Below are positions 1-6,448 of a stretch of 12,687 nucleotides of DNA, piece by piece (the first letter of the stretch is position 1; each line of letters starts with the position of its first letter). The DNA comes from Chitinophagaceae bacterium (GTDB lineage: Bacteria; Bacteroidota; Bacteroidia; Chitinophagales; Chitinophagaceae), in assembly GCA_947483345.1 (NCBI GenBank), contig CANKNL010000062.1:1-12687 (forward strand), in the 5' to 3' direction. The notes beneath the pieces were generated by a model that saw only the letters and a list, made by a program, of their open reading frames with translations, made no database searches and was not told the DNA's origin. The position numbers were made by a program, and so were the translations under genes.

Positions 1-1557
1 GCCAAAATCAGTTAGGGGTTGTGGATGAATGCTATTCAACAAAACGATTGTATCATGTATGCATCCACCATTGCTCATGACCTTTAAGTACACGTTAAAC
101 GGCCCCGTATCGGCATATAAATGAGATGGATTTTTAAGTGTTGATATATTATTGTTTCCGCTTGAGGGGTCATCAAAATCCCATACATAGCGAAAAGCAT
201 TTTCAGTTCCATTTGAAATATGCGACAGGTTGATGAAGTTTACTGTGCCATCAGGCAAACAAACAGAAGGCGGGAATTTAAAATCTGCAACCGGTTTAGG
301 TAAAATAGTAAAAGGAATTGCCGAGCCGGCTACGCTAGGTGTATCGCATTCACTTAAAAGGGTATTGCCATCGCTGCCAGACCTTAATATGATTTGAAAA
401 TTACCAGGCTGCAACAGGGTTGTAGTAAAATGAACAATGAGTCGTTTTGTTAATCCATTTACACAATTTACGGGTGTAGCATAACTGATGATAACTGGAT
501 ATGTGCCGGTGATGATAAAGTCACTGCCGTCTGCAGCAACCGAACTGCATTTAATATGCTCAGGAAAAATAAGTACTAATGAATCAGTGCTGCAAGTATT
601 GTTAGTTAGGCTGTCAAAGGGTACAGGTAAAGGTGAACGAACCGAAAAAGGAATGGATTCACCAGGAGGTAAATCATTATCACAAAGATCTAATAATGTA
701 TTGGCATCAGAACCGTTTTGGGCAACTAAGTTATAGTAACCAAAAGGTAAAGGTGAACTAAAGCTGAGCAGTACCGAATCCATATCAAAAGCACCTGCAC
801 AACCAATGCCAAGTGCATTAATAATATTCGCAGCTGGTGGGCTGATTCTAAAATCAGAACCATCAATTGCCAAACTGCTGCATTTCATATGTTTATTAAG
901 TTTTACCATAATTTTACTGCCATCACAGTTTGCCCGGTTGGCATTTATTAGGTGTGGTGGTATGGTATCGGTAATCACTGCCGTATTGCCATCTCCGCCA
1001 AAAGACAGACCATAACCTAATTGTGAATCGGCAAAATGGCTTATCAATAATAGGTATTGATGTCCGGTAATTAGATCGGGCATTTTACTAAACCGGTTAA
1101 CACCCAAGCCCTGACACTCAAATAATGAAGTTCCACCCAAAGCGTCTGATGCGCCTGTTACTCCGGATTCGCCAGACCAATTGCAAACAACAAACATGGT
1201 CGTGTCTGTATAAACATCCTGCGGGGTTTTACCGGTAACATCAAATAGCTGCCAGTCATAATCTTCATCAATACTGTTTGGGGTAACCAAAAAAGCAAGT
1301 TTGCCGCTGCTAAAACAGGTAAATTTATACCAAAAAGGATTTTTGTCGGTAATGATAGAATCCGGGTCAAAGCAGGGTGATGGAATCAGTCTTCGGCCGC
1401 AATAGGGTACTGTATCCTGGTGAAAAACGGCAGTGCCACAAACCGGAAATGCCGTTTCTGGATTTTGGCCTAATAGGTTGCAGGGGGTTTGCGCATTTAT
1501 AGTAACTGATATCAGTAAGAGTAATATTACAAATAGGAGTCGTTTATTATGCAGCAT
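1..1557 (-). CDS. Secreted multidomain protein with Ig-like repeats and a PKD domain (5' part, truncated by window edge)
   Basis: An uninterrupted reading frame of 519 codons runs from an ATG at 1557 to the window edge, so the C-terminus is missing. Residues 1-22 form a signal peptide (KR, then a Leu/Ile-rich core, then N-A before Q23), the usual Bacteroidota export signal. Residues about 197-307 and 315-418 are two related Ig-like units about 111 residues apart; both contain KCSS, then A-x-DGSDF, and later GSD-x-NTLL-x-x-CD and IPF. Residues about 422-505 are a PKD domain (WDFDD, then NPSHLYADTGPFNVYLKV). This architecture is common in large surface or secreted proteins of gliding and non-gliding Bacteroidota that carry a type IX sorting domain at the end; that end is outside the window, so secretion by type IX is inferred. 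The gene lies 67 nt downstream of accD on the same strand. Its ligand or role is unknown. Confidence 0.85.
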   Translation of the reverse strand, partial: MLHNKRLLFVILLLLISVTINAQTPCNLLGQNPETAFPVCGTAVFHQDTVPYCGRRLIPSPCFDPDSIITDKNPFWYKFTCFSSGKLAFLVTPNSIDEDYDWQLFDVTGKTPQDVYTDTTMFVVCNWSGESGVTGASDALGGTSLFECQGLGVNRFSKMPDLITGHQYLLLISHFADSQLGYGLSFGGDGNTAVITDTIPPHLINANRANCDGSKIMVKLNKHMKCSSLAIDGSDFRISPPAANIINALGIGCAGAFDMDSVLLSFSSPLPFGYYNLVAQNGSDANTLLDLCDNDLPPGESIPFSVRSPLPVPFDSLTNNTCSTDSLVLIFPEHIKCSSVAADGSDFIITGTYPVIISYATPVNCVNGLTKRLIVHFTTTLLQPGNFQIILRSGSDGNTLLSECDTPSVAGSAIPFTILPKPVADFKFPPSVCLPDGTVNFINLSHISNGTENAFRYVWDFDDPSSGNNNISTLKNPSHLYADTGPFNVYLKVMSNGGCIHDTIVLLNSIHPQPLTDFG

Positions 1558-1624
1558 AATTTTTTAAATGATTCGAACTGCAGTTTATTTGTTGCCTGTA
1601 AAAAATGGATTGCTGCAGTAAATA

Positions 1625-2536
1625 TTATCCTTTAAAGAGAACCAACAAGTTACCCAGTTTTTCTTTGAGATCCCTGCGGTGAACGATAAAGTCTAAAAAC
1701 CCATGCTCTAAAAGAAACTCGCTGCGTTGAAAACCTTCAGGAAGATCTTTTTTAATGGTCTCTTTAATTACCCTTGGGCCAGCAAACCCGATGAGTGCAT
1801 CAGGTTCGGCACAAATCACGTCGCCCAGCATGGCAAATGACGCTGTGGTACCACCAAAAGTAGGATCGGTACATAAAGAGATATAAGGTATTTTGTGATC
1901 ACTGAGTTGTGATAATTTTCCGGATGTTTTAGCCAGTTGCATTAAAGAAAAAGCACTTTCCATCATTCTGGCTCCGCCACTTTTATTGATGATCATAAAA
2001 GGCATGTTATGTTGTATGCAAAAATCGCAGGCGCGGCTTATTTTTTCACCCATTACACTTCCCAGGCTTCCGCCAATAAACTCAAAATCCATACAGGCTA
2101 TAACCAGATCATTTTCATTAACCTGGCCATGGGCTACAGTCATCGAATCGTGAATACCTGTCTTGGTATACGTTTCATCTAATCGTTTCCCATATGCTTT
2201 TAAGTCAACAAAATTTAAAAAGTCTTTGGACCTGATATTTGCAAATAGTTCTGTGTACTGGTTATTATCAAATAATATTTCAAAATATTCCTGACTGCCA
2301 ATGCGGTGATGGTAATCGCATTTAGAGCATACAAAATTGTTTTCAGCCAGTTCCGAAACCGTGCAAGTGTATTTGCATGAAGGGCATTTTGACCATAAAC
2401 CTTCGGGGGCATCTTTTTTATCTTTGGTAGATGTTAGTATGCCTTTTTTCATTCGTTTAAACCAATTAGCCTTATTGGCTTCAGCCGAACCCTCTTCACC
2501 GGCTAAACTGGCATCAAAGTCTTCTTCTTTTTTCAT
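1625..2536 (-). CDS. accD: Acetyl-CoA carboxylase carboxyltransferase subunit beta
   Basis: This cytoplasmic subunit works with AccA to move the carboxyl group from carboxybiotin to acetyl-CoA, giving malonyl-CoA for fatty acid synthesis. The 303-residue product has the AccD zinc ribbon, with Cys51, Cys54, Cys70 and Cys73 in a C-x2-C-x15-C-x2-C pattern. The crotonase-like carboxyltransferase fold follows, with IGGSLGSVMGEK near 154-165, SGGARMMES at 186-194 and PTFGGTTASFAMLGD at 225-239. Total length is close to E. coli AccD (304). The core usually begins near the WFKR motif (residues 25-28); the roughly 24 residues before it are acidic and look like an extension, with no Met at the usual site, so the ATG at 2536 is the only sensible start. 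No Shine-Dalgarno is visible. It lies 88 nt downstream of the aldolase on the same strand and may be co-transcribed with it. Confidence 0.96.
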   Translation of the reverse strand: MKKEEDFDASLAGEEGSAEANKANWFKRMKKGILTSTKDKKDAPEGLWSKCPSCKYTCTVSELAENNFVCSKCDYHHRIGSQEYFEILFDNNQYTELFANIRSKDFLNFVDLKAYGKRLDETYTKTGIHDSMTVAHGQVNENDLVIACMDFEFIGGSLGSVMGEKISRACDFCIQHNMPFMIINKSGGARMMESAFSLMQLAKTSGKLSQLSDHKIPYISLCTDPTFGGTTASFAMLGDVICAEPDALIGFAGPRVIKETIKKDLPEGFQRSEFLLEHGFLDFIVHRRDLKEKLGNLLVLFKG

Positions 2537-2624
2537 AATTAAAAGCGCCTGTTTTTTTTGGGAAAAGTAAATAACAGGTATGTATTATTTTAAAGATTTC
2601 CGAAGTTTTAAAAACTGAAAAAAC

Positions 2625-3692
2625 TTAGGCATTTCTATTTATACAATTTAAATCTTCAAAAGCAACCTCCAGTCTTTTTATAAAACTTTCTTCGCCCTTC
2701 CGTAACCATACTCTGGGGTCATAATTTTTTTTATTTGGTTTATCTGCACCATCCGGGTTGCCTAATTGCCCCTGTAAATAGGCCTCATTTTTTTTGTAAT
2801 TTTCTAAAATGCCTTCCCAGAAAGCCCATTGTAAATCGGTATCAAGATTCATTTTTATGGCACCATAACTAATCGCTTCTCTTATTTGATCTTGAGGAGA
2901 TCCGCTACCACCATGAAATACAAAGTAAACTGGTTTTTCGGCTGTGTGTAATTCTTTAGTAATAAAATCCTGACTATTTTTTAAAATAACGGGCGTTAAT
3001 TGTACATTACCCGATTTGTAAACGCCATGTACATTACCAAATGCCGCTGCTACAGTAAATAGTTTTCCCACTTTGCTTAACTCGGTATAAGCATAAGCCA
3101 CATGTTGTGGTTGTGTATAAAGCTTTGCATTATCAATGTCACTGTTATCTACGCCGTCTTCTTCGCCACCGGTTACCCCCAATTCTATTTCAATGCTCAT
3201 GCCTAATGGCGACATACGTTTATAAAATTCAACCGAAGTCGCAATATTTTCTTCAATCGGTTCTTCAGATAAATCAAGCATATGAGAACTGTATAAGGGT
3301 TGCCCTTTTTCTTTATAAAATTGTTCGCCGGCATCAATCAGTCCACTTACCCAGGGTAACCATTTTTTTGAAGCATGGTCGGTATGCAAAACCACAGGTA
3401 CACCATAGTATTTTGCTACATTATGAATATGTAATGCGCCCGACACGCCACCTGAAATATTAGCCTGTAAATTGTCGTTCGGCATGCCTTTTCCTGCTAT
3501 AAATTGAGCCCCGCCATTACTAAATTGAATAATCACCGGGGAATTAACTTTTGCTGCCGCTTCTAAAGTTGCATTAATGGTGTTTGTACCAATTGTGTTT
3601 ACGGCAGGTAAAGCAAATTGATTGTCTTTAGCATCGTTGTAAAGTGCTTCTAATTCGGCTCCAAATAAAACGCCGGAACTATATTTACTCAT
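2625..3692 (-). CDS. fbaA: Class II fructose-bisphosphate aldolase
   Basis: This zinc-dependent cytoplasmic enzyme reversibly cleaves fructose 1,6-bisphosphate to glyceraldehyde 3-phosphate and dihydroxyacetone phosphate in glycolysis and gluconeogenesis. From the ATG at 3692 the product is 355 residues, against 359 in E. coli FbaA. HTDHASKKWLPW at 103-114 supplies the catalytic Asp105 and zinc ligand His106. His222 (NVHGVYKSGN) and His260 (FHGGSGS) match the other zinc ligands, and NLDTDLQWAFWEG at 282-294 is the phosphate/substrate-binding motif of the FbaA type. The frame stays open upstream to an ATG at 3755, but those 21 extra residues lie outside the family and overlap a promoter-like box, so 3692 is preferred. 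accD follows 88 nt downstream on the same strand. About 1 kb without genes lies upstream. Confidence 0.96.
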   Translation of the reverse strand: MSKYSSGVLFGAELEALYNDAKDNQFALPAVNTIGTNTINATLEAAAKVNSPVIIQFSNGGAQFIAGKGMPNDNLQANISGGVSGALHIHNVAKYYGVPVVLHTDHASKKWLPWVSGLIDAGEQFYKEKGQPLYSSHMLDLSEEPIEENIATSVEFYKRMSPLGMSIEIELGVTGGEEDGVDNSDIDNAKLYTQPQHVAYAYTELSKVGKLFTVAAAFGNVHGVYKSGNVQLTPVILKNSQDFITKELHTAEKPVYFVFHGGSGSPQDQIREAISYGAIKMNLDTDLQWAFWEGILENYKKNEAYLQGQLGNPDGADKPNKKNYDPRVWLRKGEESFIKRLEVAFEDLNCINRNA

Positions 3693-3708
3693 AGGTAGTT
3701 GTTTTTTA

Positions 3709-3716
3709 CAAATGTA
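3709..3716 (-). promoter_or_regulatory. Candidate -7 box upstream of the aldolase gene
   Basis: TACATTTG on the minus strand matches the Bacteroidota -7 consensus TAnnTTTG. It would place the transcript start about 9 nt before the ATG at 3692. No TTG is present at 17-23 nt upstream (the stretch there is T-rich), so the match is only half of a promoter. It fits the choice of the shorter aldolase start. Confidence 0.3.
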
Positions 3717-4021
3717 AGAAAGATGCCCCATTAATAAAAGCCTGTAGGATAACAATACTTAATTAATCACATTAAGGGGTTTAAAGGATTGAAGAGTTGA
3801 CTGCCTTAATACAAGTTTGTGCAATTAATCAAAACGATTGTATGTAATTATAATATAATGTATGGCGTTATGCTGTATGTTGTTGATGATTATTTTTAAG
3901 CCAGATTTTAAGCATGAATACAATTGATCACTCTTGTATTTTACATGGTTTAAAAATTATAAATAAACTTTTTGTTTTAAAAGTAAATTAAAAAGTGGGC
4001 TATTGATCTCAATGAGCAAAT

Positions 4022-4068
4022 AAAAAAAACTTCCAAAGTTTATTAACGTATCAATAAACTGAGGAAGT
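4022..4068 (-). terminator. Rho-independent terminator, minus strand
   Basis: On the minus strand a long hairpin is followed directly by eight T residues (4029-4022, the first also closing the stem). Its arms are ACTTCC (plus strand 4029-4034) with GGAAGT (4063-4068), and AGTTTATT (4037-4044) with AATAAACT (4053-4060), separated by a 2x2 internal loop and closed by an 8-nt loop. The nearest minus-strand gene upstream is CBS, which stops about 700 nt earlier, so this ends either a very long 3' UTR or a separate RNA. Confidence 0.65.
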
Positions 4069-4198
4069 ATAATTTTAAACCAGCTAAGCACAAGCCAGTT
4101 TCTCAGGATTTCCTCTGGGTCTGCTTTCTTAAGGGGGTTACCTTATTGATAGTAGTCCAAAATAATTTTTAATCCCGGTTTCAGTGTTTTTCATTTTC

Positions 4199-4354
4199 GC
4201 CATTATCGCTTTTTAGGGCATAGGCAGGATATTGGTTTCTTTGGTTTTCGGCCATCATCGCTTTTTACAGCATAGGCAGGATATTGATTCTTTTGGTTTT
4301 TTGCCATGATCGCTTTTTACAGCATAGGCAGGATATTGGTTTTCATTACTTTTA
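4199..4354. repeat. Three tandem 52-bp direct repeats
   Basis: Units start at 4199, 4251 and 4303, an exact period of 52 bp. Each begins GCCAT, then n-ATCGCTTTTTA, and contains GCATAGGCAGGATATTG. The first 37 bp are nearly identical between units, differing at about four positions. The last 15 bp are T-rich (TTTGGTTTT in units 1 and 2) and more diverged in unit 3. Because 52 is not a multiple of three, each unit is read in a different frame, which argues against a coding repeat. The repeat/spacer sizes (about 37 and 15 bp) and similar spacers do not fit CRISPR. Confidence 0.9.
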
Positions 4355-4374
4355 GATCTTTTTGGTTTTTCTAT

Positions 4375-4387
4375 AAGATCAGATCTT
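4375..4387. repeat. 13-bp palindrome AAGATC-A-GATCTT
   Basis: The two halves are perfect inverted repeats around a central A. A third GATCTT copy at 4355-4360 could pair with the AAGATC half instead, so an RNA from here could fold in two exclusive ways. It sits just after the 52-bp repeats. No function is known. Confidence 0.5.
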
Positions 4388-4567
4388 AAAGCGATATTGG
4401 TTTTCAAGCATAAAAAGAAGTTGACTGATATTGGATTGTTTGTTGGTTCTTCACAAACATAGGATTCAATATTTTAGTCTTTACTTTGGATCTTGGATAA
4501 TGATTGATATTTAATTTCTATCAATCAACTTCTGACACAAAGATGCATCAGTTTTTTAGTTTGGTAT

Positions 4568-4589
4568 AGAGCGATATTGCTCTTTTTTT
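4568..4589 (+). terminator. Weak hairpin followed by T-run, plus strand
   Basis: AGAGC (4568-4572) pairs with GCTCT (4579-4583) around a GATATT loop, and the plus strand continues with seven T residues (4583-4589). The five-pair stem is short and no plus-strand gene lies upstream, so it may be a repeat relic rather than a working terminator. Its loop shares the GCGATATTG core seen near the 52-bp repeats. Confidence 0.3.
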
Positions 4590-4724
4590 GGTGTATTGAA
4601 ATTACTTAACGAATCGTAGATATGCATACCGGGCCATAGGAGGGTTACGTGGCAGTGTATCGTAAAACTACGCATCTTACTTAAATACTGAAATGGCTCT
4701 GTTTCGCAAGCAATACATACCTAT

Positions 4725-4740
4725 AATGCAGTGCTGCATT
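4725..4740. repeat. Short inverted repeat downstream of the CBS gene
   Basis: AATGCAG and CTGCATT are inverted around TG, starting 31 nt past the CBS stop codon. On the minus strand it could form a six-pair hairpin with a four-base loop, but no T-run follows, so it is not a standard terminator. It might stabilise a 3' end. Confidence 0.35.
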
Positions 4741-4771
4741 GTGTTTTAACTCAAAATTGGCAGTAGTGGAT

Positions 4772-6145
4772 TTATTTTGTCAGGCTTTGAATAATGTCAT
4801 ATTTAGTAACAATATGAAAGGCGCCACTGTCGTCTTTACTTAATACCGCACCATTTTCTTTGGTAATAAAAGTACTCAGGCGCTCAACTGTTGTTTCAAA
4901 AGCCACTTCGGGATATGGATTTTCCATGACGGAGAAAACAGTTTGTATTTTTATATCGGGGTTGCTTAGTATTTTATTGAATAGGCCACTAGCAGAAATA
5001 GCACCAACATTGATCTCATTGTCCATTACCGGTATGTTTTCAATATCATATTTCTTCATCAATTCAATTGCTTCGGCAACAGTATTGTCTTTTTGCAAAT
5101 GAATTAATCGTTGTGTGCCCCGGCCACCAACCAGGTCTTTAAATGTTTTTACATCTAAAAAGCCCCGCTCAAGCATCCACTGGTCGTTATACACTTTGCC
5201 TACATACCTACTGCCGTGATCATGAAAAATTAAAACCACCACATCTTCTTTTGTAAGCAGATCTTTACCACCGGCCCCTTTGGCTAACTGCAACATGCCT
5301 TGCAGGCAACTGCCGGCACTATATCCGCAAAACATACCTTCTTCTTTAGCAATGCGGCGGGCCATCACTGCGCCATCCTTATCAGTAACTTTTGTAAAGG
5401 CATCAATAAAACTCATATCGTAATTGGCAGGAACAAAGTCTTCTCCAAAACCTTCACTGATGTAAGGATAAACCTCTTTTTGATCTAGTTCACCGGTTTC
5501 AAAATATTTTTTTAATAAAGAGCCATAACTATCTACGGCCCAAACTTTTATGTTTGGATTTTTCTCTTTTAAAAATTTGCCTGTACCTACTATGGTTCCA
5601 CCTGTTCCGGTGGCCACAACCAGATGCGTAACTTTACCTTCGGTTTGTTCCCATATTTCCGGTCCGGTCTGTTCATAATGTGCATCCCGATTGGCTAAAT
5701 TATCATATTGATTAACATACCAACTATTGGGTACTTCTGTTGCCAGCCGTTTAGACACCGAATAATAACTTCGTGGATCTTCGGGTTCAACATTTGTAGG
5801 GCATACAATCACTTCGGCACCAACAGCTTTTAAAATATCAGCTTTTTCTTTTGATTGTTTATCTGTAGTTGTAAAAATACATTTATAGCCCTTTACACAA
5901 GCAGCTAAAGCAAGTCCCATACCGGTATTGCCGCTGGTGCCTTCAATAATGGTTCCTCCGGGTTTAATTTTCCCCTCCAGCTCGGCTACTTCCAGCATTT
6001 TTAAGGCCATACGGTCTTTAATGGAGTTTCCGGGATTGAAGTATTCAACCTTTGCTAAAACCGTACAGGGCAGGTTTTTAGTGATACTGTTTAGCTTTAT
6101 CAGCGGGGTATTGCCAATCGTTTCTAAAATATTATTAAGCCACAT
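4772..6145 (-). CDS. Cystathionine beta-synthase with C-terminal CBS-domain pair
   Basis: This PLP-dependent fold type II enzyme condenses serine (or an activated serine) with homocysteine to give cystathionine, the first step from methionine sulfur to cysteine. The 457-residue product has the PLP lysine Lys43 in NPGNSIKDRMA, the substrate loop GTSGNTG at 69-75, the phosphate-binding GTGGT at 180-184 and SEGFGEDFVP near 230-239, which resembles the CBS family more than CysK. Residues about 340-395 and 403-457 form two CBS motifs, a nucleotide or AdoMet sensing module in relatives. The N-terminal haem domain of animal CBS is absent. Cysteine synthase activity with O-acetylserine cannot be excluded. 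The ATG at 6145 starts directly with the conserved core, and a good promoter lies just upstream, so the gene is probably transcribed alone. Confidence 0.92.
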   Translation of the reverse strand: MWLNNILETIGNTPLIKLNSITKNLPCTVLAKVEYFNPGNSIKDRMALKMLEVAELEGKIKPGGTIIEGTSGNTGMGLALAACVKGYKCIFTTTDKQSKEKADILKAVGAEVIVCPTNVEPEDPRSYYSVSKRLATEVPNSWYVNQYDNLANRDAHYEQTGPEIWEQTEGKVTHLVVATGTGGTIVGTGKFLKEKNPNIKVWAVDSYGSLLKKYFETGELDQKEVYPYISEGFGEDFVPANYDMSFIDAFTKVTDKDGAVMARRIAKEEGMFCGYSAGSCLQGMLQLAKGAGGKDLLTKEDVVVLIFHDHGSRYVGKVYNDQWMLERGFLDVKTFKDLVGGRGTQRLIHLQKDNTVAEAIELMKKYDIENIPVMDNEINVGAISASGLFNKILSNPDIKIQTVFSVMENPYPEVAFETTVERLSTFITKENGAVLSKDDSGAFHIVTKYDIIQSLTK

Positions 6146-6165
6146 AGAAGGTTCGTTTTTTGGCG

Positions 6166-6193
6166 CAAAGGTAATGCAATGAATTGAGGCAAA
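6166..6193 (-). promoter_or_regulatory. Promoter of the CBS gene
   Basis: On the minus strand TTTG (6193-6190) and TACCTTTG (6173-6166) are 16 nt apart, close to the Bacteroidota TTG/TAnnTTTG arrangement. Counting the last G of the box as -7, the transcript would start about 14 nt before the ATG at 6145. No Shine-Dalgarno sequence is seen in that leader. Confidence 0.5.
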
Positions 6194-6223
6194 GCCATGA
6201 TCTACAAATTACCAATTAGAAAA

Positions 6224-6320
6224 GAATCCACAGGCTTTAATTATATATGTCTACATGTTATACAATAATTAAAAGCCAACTTTGTATTGTTAAATATCCA
6301 CAGACAAAACCTGATCCACA
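6224..6320 (+). other. Cluster of three DnaA-box-like sites
   Basis: GAATCCACA (6224-6232), ATATCCACA (6294-6302) and TGATCCACA (6312-6320) lie in the same orientation and match TTATCCACA at 7, 8 and 8 of 9 positions. The surrounding DNA is AT-rich (for example 6238-6274). Isolated 8/9 matches occur by chance in a window of this size; two within 27 bp are less expected. The rest of the 6194-6425 gap shows no gene. Confidence 0.3.
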
Positions 6321-6425
6321 AACAATACCTGTAAAATAAAATATCCGAACAAAGACCAATTGAATATAACGCCGAAAGCAATGATAGTAAGGTTTAAAAC
6401 TTAGTCATTATTGTTACCGACATAT

Positions 6426-6448
6426 AGCCTCCCTCTGGGAGGCTTTTT
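6426..6448 (+). terminator. Strong hairpin with T-run oriented on the plus strand
   Basis: AGCCTCCC (6426-6433) and GGGAGGCT (6437-6444) form a perfect eight-pair GC-rich stem with a three-base loop, followed on the plus strand by TTTTT (6444-6448). It overlaps the stop codon of the minus-strand protease gene. Read on the minus strand the hairpin follows that stop codon directly, but the next bases are TATATG rather than a T-run. It may act in both directions. Confidence 0.55.

Larger units (their letters stand above)
3717..4771. other. Gene-free stretch of about 1 kb with repeats and hairpins
   Basis: No convincing protein gene is present on either strand between the aldolase start and the CBS stop. 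The longest tidy small frame is 39 codons on the minus strand (4675-4556), which has no start signals or recognisable family. The stretch from 3760 to 4020 is AT-rich and I see no structure in it. From 4021 onward it holds a minus-strand terminator (4022-4068), three 52-bp tandem units (4199-4354), decayed relatives of the core GATATTGG at about 4393 and 4427, a palindrome at 4375-4387, a hairpin with a T-run (4568-4589) and a short inverted repeat (4725-4740). A non-coding RNA or a long 3' UTR of the CBS gene is possible; neither is proven. Confidence 0.7.

Noticed and set aside
19..27. DnaA-box-like TGTGGATGA
   Set aside because: An isolated 8/9 match inside a coding sequence, expected by chance in a window of this length.
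1577..1619. Inverted repeat ACTGCAG/CTGCAGT between accD and the PKD gene as a terminator
   Set aside because: The loop is about 29 nt and no T-run follows on the minus strand.
3693..3755. Longer aldolase start at 3755
   Set aside because: The additional 21 residues are not part of the family, and the start at 3692 gives the expected length and N-terminus.
4144..4200. 18-codon minus-strand ORF beginning MKNTETG just after the repeats, considered as a RiPP precursor or toxin
   Set aside because: Too short to judge, no modifying enzyme, transporter or antitoxin gene nearby.
4199..4354. CRISPR array
   Set aside because: Only three units, spacers of about 15 bp that resemble each other, and no cas genes nearby.
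4556..4675. 39-codon minus-strand ORF in the gene-free stretch
   Set aside because: No promoter or ribosome site, no recognisable family, and its 3' end runs into the repeat-related hairpin; length is within chance expectation.
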